Assembly (NCBI GenBank): GCA_009733715.1
Contig: WMKJ01000090.1
Location: 1-52,659, forward strand
Source: Herpomyces periplanetae
Taxonomy: Eukaryota; Ascomycota; Laboulbeniomycetes; Herpomycetales; Herpomycetaceae
Direction of reading: 5' to 3'
Length of the DNA: 52,659 nucleotides
Every line of letters starts with the position of its first letter. Within the stretch, counting starts at the first letter, position 1. This document shows, piece by piece, positions 21,109-31,952 of this stretch. Below the pieces are notes generated by a model that had not been told where the DNA came from, searched no databases, and saw only the letters and a program-made list of their open reading frames with translations. The position numbers and the translations under genes are program-made.

Positions 21109-22085
21109 TTAGGAAACGGTTAAATTTTCATTGCAGCACGTCGTACGATTATTTGTTAAATCGAGGAAATCTTCGTCAGACGGTGAGTACCGCCATATTT
21201 TAATCACAACACCGCTCGGAGGACTAGATTTGGCTATACATAATGGTTAGCAGGTGATGATAAAGTATGGGTAAATCATAAGCTTTGAGACAATGTAATA
21301 AAGAGACATTTAAGGGGAAGTACACTTACGAAGGATGGTCATGTTAAACTTTCCATCGGGAGCGAGAACGAAAGATTCAAGCCCGTCTTTTTGAGTTCCA
21401 CAAGTAAAAGGATTGGCATGATTAATGGGGTACCCGGTTCTAGTAAGATCGATTTTATTCATGATACGCGGATAATCATGTTCGGGAAAGTCTTTAATTG
21501 AAGAGTGAAAAGTATTCGTAACACGAAGTATATTAATCGAGCCCGGACCTTGATCCTCAGTGAGAGGTTTAGATTGGTAACTCCAAGATCCACGAGGGTA
21601 CGCGTCTTGCTCTAATTCGATACTGCAAAACTTCCCTTCCATGGGTTCTTTTACTAAGAATTGTACTAAAGAATAAGTCTTTAGAAGATAGTGATAACGT
21701 TAGTAAAGAGACCATGTGGCAAAGTAGATAAGGGAGAAAGGGACAATAACGAAAAGATAGCATTAAAATGTATAAAAATTAAGGGAAAGTGAAGCATTGA
21801 AAGGACAAATGTAATAAGAATGAGAATGACAATATGGTTAGTTATAAATACCTTTCGATTTTCATCTTCCCAATCAGCCAGAGGGAAGCCCAAGCGTATT
21901 GCCTTTTCATGGGGATACTCTTGGCCACTTGTTAATATGGTATCGGATTTAATAGGAGTGATGAGGGCGGGGGCCAAAGATTTAACAAAGACGACATTTT
22001 GATGCCAGAGTTGAGCAAATGTTGAGGAGAGAAGAAATGATATACCGAGAAGTAGAGAAGTAAAACCTTTGAGATTAGTAGCCAT
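21109..22085 (-). CDS. Orphan secreted protein with signal peptide
   Basis: Three exons, 22085-21852, 21678-21330 and 21233-21109, give 235 residues. Donors are GTATTT and GTAAGT; acceptors are TAAAG and TATAG. The frame closes in phase across both introns. Residues 1-24 form a clear signal peptide (basic MATNLKG, hydrophobic FTSLLLGISFLL, small residues before the cut at about STFA/QLW). The mature part has four Cys, including an adjacent pair near the end (RTTCCNENLTVS), and N-glycosylation sequons NMT, NRT and NLT. Other distinctive blocks are GQEYPHEKAIRLGFPLADWE, GPGSINILRVTNTFHSS, PRIMNKIDLTRTGYPINH and SGVVIKIWRYSP. No TM segment or GPI signal follows, so secretion or a wall/lumen location is likely. 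I do not recognise the family. The exon model is inferred; the signal peptide and the central exon are directly visible. Confidence 0.78.
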
Positions 22086-22540
22086 GGCGAATATGAATGG
22101 AGAAGAAGATGAACAAGACAAGATCTTGTTGAAAGTTTAGTAAAAGGGAGAGATAAATTCACGAGAAAATATTTCTGTTAGCGGGAGAATTGGCAATGGG
22201 AAACGCTGGTAAATATATGGATGAATCAAAATTTTATCTAAAAATTAGAAGAAAAAGAAACGCTCATTTTATCAAAAGCCGTGGACTCCGAGTAAATGTG
22301 CAGTAGTAGTATGCATACGTGGTGCGTGTGGGGGGAAGAAGTATTTTAAAAACAGAAGAGGAGAGTAGTGGGGGAGGAGAAAAAGAAGTTAAATGGAAGA
22401 ACAAGATCATGGATCTCTGAATTTGTCCAAAAATTCTCGCGAACCACCGCTAAAAACGGCCCGATTACGTAAGTCAAGGCATCAGGGCGGGAGGGAATGC
22501 GAGGCTTTGTAGAGGCTTGGAAGGATTGATCAAGTCCACG
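22086..22540. promoter_or_regulatory. Upstream region of the secreted-protein gene
   Basis: It is rich in A and G on +, so pyrimidine-rich on the gene's coding strand, especially 22140-22260 and 22330-22400. No reading frame can be supported. Confidence 0.4.
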
Positions 22541-22544
22541 ATGA

Positions 22545-22655
22545 TACTGGGTGGGATGGCATGGAATTGCTTCGCATAGCAAACCATGGCATAATTCTAG
22601 CATCGTATGGTATCGCATAGCATGGTATTGTATGGTGAAGAATGGCATCGCTTCA
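22545..22655. repeat. Degenerate GCATGGTAT-type repeat
   Basis: Short variants of GCATGG, GCATAGCA and GTATGGTA recur about every 10-15 bases over roughly 110 bp (for example GCATAGCATGGTATTGTATGG). The units are too irregular for a clean period. It is non-coding on present evidence. Confidence 0.45.
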
Positions 22656-24730
22656 CTTTCCCTCTGTATCCTACGTGCCCGACACCACTTCCCCCTCCCC
22701 ATGCCCCACGCTCCCCATCATGCTTTGCCCATGGAATCCAAGTATACGGTGCTGTGGCATAATGGATCCATGTTTTTAAAGTTTTATGCAAGTGAGTACT
22801 ATTCCAGACCTTTTGCATACTTTTGTTTTCATCCACTATGCCCATCGAAATTAATGGATACAAATATACAACGTCTTTCCTCCAATTTGGATAGATGTGT
22901 ATACATAGCATTTATCGGCGTATCACTACCTTGATTAATTCCAATTATCCATCATCATTTACCATTGATTCAATCATCGGGTTTCCCGTTCAAAACCGGG
23001 GATCTAAATAAAATCTTGATAAATTTAGCCCTTTATTAATTCACGGACGCATGTACACGGATAATTGCTGCTAGTTCTATACTCCTGTACTACTTACCGG
23101 TATACAACTTCAAGTGAATCATCATGTACAATTCCTTGCCTGTTGTTTAGTTAGTCTTGTTACGCGTAAACCTTTTTCGACTAATCTATCCAATTCTGTG
23201 TTCAATATCTCCCGTCATCTCCCCTTACTTCGTCTTGTAACTCTGTAGTTTTAACCGTATTATTTTTATCTACTTTATTAAATGCAGTACACTTTACCGT
23301 ACAAAATTTCACCTTTACTCAAAAACCGGTAGTACACTTCCCCCTGACTGAACCATTGTACGAAAGAAGCGTTGAAAACGTCTTTTACTCGAACGGCGAA
23401 TCTTCCATTTCAACGTCAGGTGCATACATCACGCATGCATGCTACTCTTTACTGCATCTTCACGCTTAATGGACCCGAGCAAACTGGCCAACTTATACTG
23501 TGTAACATTATCATGTCTCAAACTAACCGCGATAATGCTACTATTGCTACAAAACTTGCAAAGGTTAACGTATTCCATGTTATCGTTATCGTGCTATTGC
23601 TGTTTTGTTGTGGCACTATGACGTCACTCGATAAATTTGTATACCTTGCCGTGCAGATATCGTGAGAAAGGCTGTGTAGAAGGGCACAAGATAGTAAACT
23701 TGGTAAAGTAATTAGTTTTATACGAGTTAACATTTATCCTTTGCCTTTTTTTAACCCCCAACTATAAACAGTAGTTTTACACGAAAACAGGATCAAACTT
23801 GCCAATAATATGTTTGCCTAGCATGATAAAAGTTAAAGTTAACTTATGCCGACTGTATTCAGGGATGTGTTAATTAACTTTACTTAACCGCGTAATAAAT
23901 GCTCACGTCAAGTATGAATGGCCGAGAAACTTGATCAATGTCCCACGATAACGAGAAATATAAAGTAACATGATAGCTTTATGTTACTCAGCCTATCATG
24001 AGTTAAAAATTCATATTAGCTTAACGTGTACAATTCCCATCTATAATGAATGAGAACACGTGAAGCTTAAGTATAAAGGGTACAGTACATCGATAAATTA
24101 ATTACCTTACACACTTAGTCATACATAATTAACTCTTTTACACGCTTATATTCACTTAATTGACCTCGCATTCTGATCCCGCGTAAAATGACAAGGCATA
24201 TTAACGCGGTGACATGCGCTTGGTTTTATCATGCACCCTCATTCATTGAAATAAGCTTAACATAAACAGACTACAAGGCGTATTGTTTAAACAGATTCGA
24301 TCCCTTAATGAAGTTTACTTCCACGCATGTCACAATCCACACTAAACTTGTGTACATTGTACAAACAATTTACTTCAAAATTTTAGCTAAACAATAAACT
24401 TTTACGTTAGGCCCTTACAAAAAAAACGTACTTATGTGCCAATGCAAAACTTTAACACACAAGTATAACTTAGTTCCACTTCAAAGCATAGCTAGGCAGT
24501 ATCTTGTATGTATCTTAATTATCATGATACAAGCCACATTTGCCATCAAATCATATACCTTTGACTATACTCTACATAAGGTAGTCCGAATAATTACCAA
24601 TTCAGAACCGCCAAATAATTCCAATGAAAATAATCCTTAAACTTCTCTAACAGCCGATTTCCAACTCCAGTCACCCTTCTTCCAATCAATATGTTCCTTA
24701 AGCCCAAAAGTCCCCAGCAATCTACCCCAT
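22656..24730. other. 2 kb AT-rich gene desert
   Basis: The stretch is AT-rich, with frequent stops in all frames, scattered TTAA/GTTAAC words and no recognisable product. A hypothetical 50-codon frame at 23513-23665 is listed separately. No tRNA could be folded by eye. Confidence 0.4.
23513..23665 (+). CDS. Hypothetical 50-residue single-pass membrane peptide (weak)
   Basis: ATG at 23513 opens 50 codons. A polar start (MSQTNRDNATIATKLAKVN) is followed by one strongly hydrophobic segment (VFHVIVIVLLLFCC) and a short tail. Small tail-anchored ER or mitochondrial proteins can look like this, but I match it to none of them. It sits alone in an AT-rich desert, so it may be chance. Confidence 0.15.
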   Translation: MSQTNRDNATIATKLAKVNVFHVIVIVLLLFCCGTMTSLDKFVYLAVQIS

Positions 24731-24734
24731 CAAA

Positions 24735-24970
24735 CCCTCTAAATCGCCTTGCCGATCGCCCCCACGTGCTCTCCCCGGCCAAACACTTTGCCGATCCTCG
24801 CGGACTAGCCTTCCTCCGAAACCCTGCCCCACCCCGTGGCCCGTACGGATAATCAATAATCCGCATCACCTCCCGCCTGCTTACCAATCATCTCTTTGAC
24901 ACGTCACGGGTGTGGCGGTGTGTGCCGGGGCCGAGCCCGGCGGAGGACCTGCCTGTTACGCGGGGACTTT
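24735..24970. promoter_or_regulatory. GC-rich island with TGTGGCGGTG, upstream of Sec62
   Basis: A GC-rich block stands out from AT-rich flanks, with CCCCACGTGC, GCCCGGCGGAG and several CpG-containing words. GACACGTCACGGG at 24898-24910 runs straight into TGTGGCGGTG at 24911-24920, the same pair of words found upstream of eL27 and CGR1. It lies about 0.7 kb before the Sec62 ATG. The minus-strand frame across it (24594-24887) is Arg/Gly-rich and treated as chance. Confidence 0.5.
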
Positions 24971-25628
24971 TTACGGTAAACTTTCCTATACACGCCGTGC
25001 CGTGTCTACAACTTTTCTTCCTTTAACCTTTCCCATTCTTTTCTTTTCTTTCCTTTCCTTTTCCTTATCTTTACATTTTCATCGCGTCCTTCCGCTTAAT
25101 TTTCATTTGTACAAAGAATTCTTTGCTCTTATTTCCCTCTACAAAATTTACTTCCCTTCATCTCCTTTTCACGCGATCCTTCTCGTACAATTATCCTCCT
25201 TTCTTCTTTACATGCCCTTAATCATTTTATTTCTACTACCTTTCCCGTATCTTTGAAGTATTTTATCCTTTCCCTTTCTTTCCCCCTCTTGTAATCTTCT
25301 CTTTCGACTCTCTTACCTCTACATACTCTTCGTGTACCAACACTCTTCATACCCCCGCCCTCGCCTTAATATCATCTTGAAATTTAACCTCCCATCGCGC
25401 CCGCGCGCGCTCCTCCTTTCACCTATTACCCGTACTATCGCACATTAGTCCTCTATACACACTTAACACCACGCACTCTACATTTTATTCTCCATGCCCT
25501 TTATTCCCCTTATCTCGTAAATTCGGCGTCAATACCTCCCGTTGAACTATCGTGGCTTAATCAGCTCCTTACGGATTTCTTTTCAAATATTCATCCTTCA
25601 CCTTTCTATCCTTACCTTATAATTTATC
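24971..25628. promoter_or_regulatory. CT-rich leader of Sec62
   Basis: About 650 bp are dominated by C and T on the coding strand (TTTCCTTTCCTTTTCC, CCTTTCCCTTTCTTTCCCCC). Scattered ATGs precede the gene. Translated frames are Phe/Leu/Ser runs and are not genes. Confidence 0.5.
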
Positions 25629-26917
25629 ATGAATTCAAAGCAAATGCAAAACATGCAACGTCAATTTGAAGCTGAGGCTGCTCAACGTGGCATCGGCGTC
25701 CATGAGTACGTCGATCAGTTAAAACGTGAAGTTTTGCATCGTCATCAAGAAAAGGTTAACGCCGATGCTTCAATGAAAGCTAAAGCTTCAAAAATCCCTC
25801 CTTCCTCATCTCCCAATTCTGGTGATCCCCATTCCAATTATTCTTCTCAATCCGCCCAAGCTGAAACTATCCCCATAAGTGAAGATGGTCCAAAACTCGA
25901 AGCATTGGCCATGGCAAACTTTTTGCTTTCTCAAAACCTCAAAGTGAGAACCTGCATATTCCAAGAAAAGCGTAAAGATATGTTTAGAGGTATGCATACA
26001 TATTCGCTTGTTTCATTTGTTTCCTTTTCTTCCCGTTCCCGTTCCCGTTCCTTTACCCTATACCGTATACCCCAGCTCCCTTGTTAATCAATCCTATAAG
26101 GCTGTCTACTATTTGACCTGCGAATATGCCTATAAAATTCCGTGATTACCGCTAATTTGTTTCTTTGCCGCTCGGCCTTGAATTTAGTGAAACGAGCCCT
26201 TCGCGCTATTCAATCTCCCGCTTATGAAAAAGCCAGATCAAAGAACCCTCTACTGCCCCCTGTCACTGATCGCTCTTCGGCTGAGCGAGCCTTTCTTCTT
26301 TTACCAGCTTCATTGCTCGCTCTTCGTGTTACCAAAGTAGAACCCTCTGATAACAATGGTCATGGCAAGAAAAAACGTGTCAAAGGTTTGTGGACCGTTA
26401 CCATTAATCCCCAGCAAGACTCGTCCGACGATAGCCATTACATGTGGCTATACGTAGGCTCCCAATGGAAGCAAAAATTATACGCTGGCTTAGCATTAAT
26501 CTTGGTCTTCGTCGTCGTTATGTTTCCTCTTTGGCCCTTAATGCTCAGGCAAGCTGTATGGTACGCTAGTATGGGGCTTCTCGGATTAATTGGTTTATTC
26601 TTCATTATGGCCATCTTTCGCTTATTCTTGTTCGTCATCACCACTTTTCTCGCTCCACCCGGCCTATGGCTGTATCCACGGCTCTTCGAAGACGTCGGCT
26701 TCTTTGATTCCTTTCGGCCCGTTTGGGCATGGCATGAGGTACGCCATCATTGTACAATCCCCTATCTCACCCTCATCTTACCAGGGGTTCCTTTCCCAAA
26801 CATTTCCATTTGCTAACCTCAATTTAGACCGCTGCCGATCTCAAAGCAAAACGAAAAGCTAAGCGTGATAAACGGTTGCGTAAGGAAAAGCAATCCGTTA
26901 ACCCTCCTCAGAAATAA
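25629..26917 (+). CDS. SEC62: Sec62, post-translational protein translocation subunit
   Basis: Three exons, 25629-25989, 26188-26738 and 26828-26917, give 333 residues. Donors are GTATGC and GTACGC; acceptors are TTTAG. The N-terminal cytosolic domain has GPKLEALAMANFLLSQNLKV, RKDMFRVKRALRAI and SPAYEKA. HYMWLYVGSQWKQKLYAGLA leads into TM1 (about 217-238, with VVVMFPLWPLMLRQ) and TM2 (about 246-277). The conserved luminal-loop/C-terminal block GLWLYPRLFEDVGFFDSFRP and VWAWHE follows. The last exon is a Lys/Arg-rich tail. Sec62 works with Sec63 at the Sec61 channel in the ER. The internal Lys/Ser-rich loop (KVEPSDNNGHGKKKRVKG) is somewhat longer than usual. The start is the first ATG after a CT-rich leader. 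Confidence 0.95.
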
Positions 26918-27702
26918 CTTGATCGCCCCCCCTCGAACACTGACATCAAGAATTAAATCCCCAATTTATCAAAAGGTTCAACTTTTCTGCTCAATTTTGT
27001 ATGCGCCACGCATCACTCAATTCATACTGCCATGTGCTTCTCATTCATTGTCCTACTTGAACATCTTGCGCGCGCTTATCCTAGCGTGCTGGTTTTGCCA
27101 TGCAATCACCATCAACTTGCAATGTTGAACGTATGCTGCGTGACAACACGTTTCACCCATGTTTAAAAGTCCAGGCATGCCATGTTTTTGCGCATGTCAA
27201 ACATTGATTCAAATTCTTCGTCTCAGGTAAACTGAATAAACTTTCACTTTGCCTGTAATCATGTTTTAGTAACTAAATTTTTTTTCCTCCTGAGCTGCGC
27301 CATCAAGTTGAGTTAACTAGCCTCGTATACCAATTTTATATATATTCAGATATTACAGAGACCTTGTGTTTGTATGTCCGCGTTAGCTATTACTATGCTC
27401 GACGATATAGCCTAATTTAGTTTCAATGTGTTTAAAAGACTGTTAAACATCCTTCAAATTTCAACTATTGCTTGGGAAAACTCTTCGTTAAACATGGCTG
27501 GATTGTTAGGCAATGAGGTTAGTTTGAGACGCTTGCCCCGCGTTGATGGTAAAGCCTTAATTAACGTCCGTACCCTACCCACACTGGATTGTGTACATGG
27601 GATTTTTCAGCCTATTTAATGTTTCTAAGGTGAATTCGTAGGTGTGTGTTAAAGTTCGTAATCTGCTTCTCTCAGGATTTAGTTTTCTTATTCTCTGAAA
27701 CG
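26918..27702. other. Convergent intergenic region, Sec62 / PPIL2
   Basis: The 785 bp are AT-rich, with the 3' flanks of both genes. Small frames at 26865-27128 and 27428-27619 lack similarity and a plausible start. A run of T at about 27280 is the only simple sequence. Confidence 0.4.
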
Positions 27703-29584
27703 CTAACTAAACTTTCCTCCTCTCTGTGATATCAGCCTTGACTTTAAGTATGCTAATCGCTTTCCATCGTCTAAGTCTGGTATTTCAGCGATTTCCCGGT
27801 TGGCCGAGTCTTTCTTACAATTTGATTGCTCTAAATTCCGCTTCAAGTATCGTCCAATTGCTGGAAGAGACGATGTATCATCTTTATCTCGTTTAACTTT
27901 CTTTCCAGTCCATGTATACTCATCATCCAATTTGTTAACCTTGGCCTTGGGTGCTTGGTTAACTTCGGCCGCCACTTTGTCCATATAGTCTGTAAAAGGG
28001 TCAATTAATACTCGAACATCCTTAATTACCGCAGCATCAGGAACTGGTCGATGATTTTCCGTCGTCGGAACATGTTCAAGCTTGAATAGTACTTTGAAGC
28101 TACCTGCTTCGTTAACTCCATCTTCTTTAGATTCCACAGTTCCCTTAACTTCATCAGGTTTACTCTGTTCAAAGCAATCTATAATTCTTCCAAAGACCGT
28201 ATGCTTCCGATCTAAATGCGGACACGCTCTATACGTAATAAAAAATTGAGAGGAATTGGTATTCTTTCCCTTGTTAGCCATAGAAACAATTCCACGTGAA
28301 TCATGTATAAGGGGTCCGTTAACTTCATCGATAAATGGTTTACCCCAGATAGATTCTCCTCCTCTTCCAGTTCCCGTTGGATCACCACCCTGAATCATGA
28401 AGTTTGGGATGTTTCGATGAAATGTTAAGTTACGATAATAACCCTTTTCGGCCAACCGAAGAAAATTCCATACAGCCCGAGGTGCATATTCCGGATACAA
28501 TTCAATGTTCAAGTTACCCAGATTAGTAACGATAATGGCGTAACCATTTGTTTTTATCCGCTTGGGCTTGAGGAGAAATTCTTCATCTGATAATACCGCT
28601 AAAGAGGCCTCAGTATAAGGCGTTAAACCTGTACTTGTGAAAGATGCAGCAGCCTGACCGGTGGTGTAGTGAGCGAAATTAGCCTTTCTGGGATTTGAAG
28701 TTTGGGATAAATGAACGGGCTTGGTGGACGATTGCTGCAAGGGCGAACATGGCTCAGTTCCTTGGGGTAATTTTAAGGAAGCTGATACAACAGTGGACTT
28801 ATCCTTTTCTAGTTCACGTTGCTTACGAGCTCGGGCAACAGCATCACGCGCTTGTAACACTTTGGCGGCGTTACCTAGCGCATTAGTATTAATTGTACAA
28901 GTAGAATCTTTACCAGTAGCATTTGCAATACTATTTTTACTCATGGCAGGTTGTAGCACAATTATATCGTCCCGAGTAAAACGAACATCACTAACCAGAT
29001 CGAACCAATGTTTTGGCTTAATGTTTAATCGATCAACAGTATCCCAGGTAAAAACATTGCCTGTAGGACGTAATGCAACAATATGCGAATAAGCCGAAAA
29101 CGGATTGAGAGTGACAGGATCGACGAATTCGCCTTGCTCATTTTGCGAGAAGTGTAATGATATTAAGTCTGCCCGACGAAGTGGTTTTTGATCAATTGGA
29201 TTGGTGCCATGTTTTAATAGCCAGGAGAGAATACCCGAGAGATCGAATATAGTTCCGGATGGAGTGCAAACAGGTTCACGGAATGGTTGAAGAGAGAGTG
29301 AACAATAATTGAAGGGTAAACGTTTAAAATTTGAGATTGCTTCAGCCTCAATAGCATTATCAGCCTGATTGGTGCATTTTGCTGTTGATCCGGTGCTAGC
29401 CGAATAGGCATCTCCGGAAGACCATTCGGAGTGGGTGATGTAGAGTTTATCAGTTCCTAGGGTAAAAGTTAATCATACAGTTCTAAAATCAAGAAAATTT
29501 GCGGGACAAAAACGATAGAAAGAATGTTTGTACAATTAAAATGAAGCAAAATGATAAAGAGTAAATAGGAATACCTTTTCCCAT
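27703..29584 (-). CDS. PPIL2: PPIL2/Cyp8: U-box cyclophilin
   Basis: Exon 1 is only 10 nt (29584-29575, MGK and one base). A 118-bp intron (GTATTC to CTAG) leads to exon 2 at 29456-27703. Together they give 587 residues. The start is the family signature MGKGTDKLYITHSEWSS. The U-box follows at about 55-130 (LPFNYCSLSLQPFREPVCTP, FDLSGILSWLLKHGTNP) and extends into a second U-box-like half (FVDPVTLNPFSAYSHIVALR). The cyclophilin domain spans about 307-465 (FHRNIPNFMIQGGDPTGTGR, SMANKGKNTNSSQFFITY, HLDRKHTVFGRI). Catalytic Arg, Phe and Gln of the FHR/NFMIQGGD block are present. The Trp that contacts cyclosporin in CypA is His here; PPIL2 orthologues also lack it. PPIL2 is a nuclear ubiquitin-ligase-like factor linked to the spliceosome. 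The protein is slightly longer than human PPIL2 (520). Confidence 0.95.
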
Positions 29585-31952
29585 GATTGATATGAATAAA
29601 TTTATAAATATACATAAATTTACAATTGAGAACTAAATGACCATTCTTAAAGATAACATGGTAATTTAAGGGTAATTAAAGAATCAAGAATTTGCCAATG
29701 TACTCTGGAGAATAACTTTGAAGAAATAGTTTTCACGATAATGTAAAACTTTTTTCGCCGTCGAATAGTTCACACGGGAAAACATTATTCCGAACCTCGC
29801 TTAACCTAGATCGGCTAAATTACGGATGGGCGGTTCTCGTGCACGTGAGTTGAGATCACGGGATACGTAAGTGTGGAGGAGGGAAAAAGCGGATGATTGA
29901 AAAGTCTGGAGAGGGGTTTTGGTGATTGGATATTTAGATTGGATGAGTATCTTATAATGAAATGGTAAAGTGTCGAGATTTTGATGATGTTACGAGTTAA
30001 GGGTGTAGGGTAGGGTGTGTAGGTAAGTAGAGCGCACGGGGGAAGTTATGAGTTTAGTTTTGGTTTTACCTTGTGGGTTGTAGGGGATTTTAAAAATGAA
30101 TGAGTAATTTTCAATATTCATTGATTCTAGCTAATATTTAGATAAATTTAAGGTTGGTGCATGGGTCGAATTTGATATTCATGGCTTGATTAACACAAGC
30201 TTAACTTTTATGCAATTAAATAGGTAGATATGCGAGTGGTAAAAAATAGTTGAGTTGGATTGAAATATGAAAACAATTCCAAGGTTGTTTCGTGACACGC
30301 CTGGAAAGGGGGGCTAAGTTTGACCATATTAATAATGTGGACAAATTAAGGCAGAAGTTAACAGGGTGATATAGAGAATGATCGAGGGATATTTAACTGA
30401 TAGATGTAACGAACACGCATCAAGAGATTATGGGAAAGACCAGTAAGCCAGAATAGCTTGTGAATATTCAGAATGCACATGTACGCATTATTCATGCACA
30501 AATGTATGTAAGTGTACATGTACATGTACATGTATATGTATATGTACACGCATATGTACATGAACATATTTAACTATATTATTTATAGGTAACTAATTGG
30601 AAATAAGAGTAGTATTTAGGAAGGGATGACTTGCGAGTCGTGGAAATTAAGCCTCTGGGGCAGTCTCCGCCCTTTTGACGAATTTTGGGCAATTAGAGAG
30701 AAACACTCCGATTAATTTATCAACAAACAAACAGTTGAATAGTTGGAACAAAATCAATCCATATACAATGATAACATGATGGTGGTGGTGGTGATGGAAA
30801 AGCATAAAAGGAATTAGTTGTTACTCGAGTGTATTTCCAAATGTATAAGCCTGTATGCTGACGAGATGACAGTAGTTGGTTAGCTTAGTTATACATGGAT
30901 AGAAACAAAACTTAGGATGAGCCATCTGTAGAAAAGAGTGTTATACAAGAGTAAGTGCATCTATTAAAGTATATACCCGTTTATCAGTCAGACATAGCAC
31001 ACGCCACTTTGACAACTTTTGTTTGAGACGACCGGTTTTTATTACTTGTCTGTACACCTAAACACCCACGCAAACCTATACACTTAGGCAAGGACTTGAG
31101 TAGGCACCGACGCCGTAAGTTTTGGAGTTGGGCATTTGCATGTACCTGGTCAAGAACGAGTACAAGCACGAGCTTGAACACGACCACGACCACAAGTTCA
31201 AGCTCAGGCTCAGGCTCGAGGTTGGGGTCAGGCTGGAATTCAAGCGGTAACTTTAACTCAAATTCACTCCCTCATCCTCACACTTGTCCTCGTTCTCTCT
31301 CTTTCTCATTCTCACCCTCGACCACATCCTCGTGTATAGCCAAAAGTAATCATGTGATCAGGCCAAAGGAAAAAACAAAAAGTTGCCGAGTTGAGCTGAG
31401 TGGCAATTCCATGGTGTTAAGAGCTTTGTGTATAATTTGTATACATTGTACTTGAGGAAACGAGTGCTAAGTTGTGGTCCAACTATTATCAGGCAATACC
31501 GTTTGTTAACGTTTTATCAGAGTATTCATTCGAATATTACTACTTGATCCCATTTTAAATTTAATATACACATGTTGTTTTCCATTTTTATACCACGCTT
31601 CTTTGGAAATATGCATTCTTGAATTGGTTTAGGGATCCATCACCATCATCATCATCGCTGTTAAAGCGAAACCGTTCAGAAAGTTTAATTTTACCCGCTA
31701 ACCTCTTACTTGACATTATCAGCCTTTAATCAATGGCACCGTGACAATAATAACAACACCATATCCATGATAACTTCTTCATCTATTGTGACTAAATTTT
31801 ATCAATGTTTCTAAATTGGATGTTTAAATGAATAACTTGAACCAATTGAAATATATAATTGAAGGCTTCTCTAGCACTATTATCCGTTACAGGAACAAGT
31901 ACTCGAATAAACTCGACATTAAACACTCCAGACTCACGAAATAATAAAGGTC
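29585..31952. promoter_or_regulatory. 2.4 kb divergent intergenic region, PPIL2 / HTH protein
   Basis: It is AT-rich, with a purine-biased + strand in 29860-30060 upstream of PPIL2. A TGTACA array lies at 30508-30570 and a hexamer-like block (CGACCACGACCAC, AGGCTCAGGCTC) at about 31150-31230. A CATCACCATCATCATCATC tract lies near 31640. The frame at 31096-31455 is Ser/Thr low complexity from the repeat and lacks an ATG start. Confidence 0.4.
30508..30570. repeat. TGTACA/TGTATA simple repeat
   Basis: Self-complementary TGTACA units alternate with TATATG over about 60 bp. The array can form hairpins or cruciforms. It sits in non-coding DNA. Confidence 0.7.

Noticed and set aside
22981-23005. 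tRNA-like T-arm (CCCGTTCAAAACCGGGG)
   Set aside because: No acceptor stem, D-arm or anticodon arm could be placed upstream at the right distance.
24594-24887. 97-codon minus frame
   Set aside because: Arg/Gly-rich translation of a GC-rich promoter island; no similarity.
31096-31455. 119-codon Ser/Thr-rich frame
   Set aside because: It starts at TTG, derives from hexamer-like repeats, and has no conserved segment.
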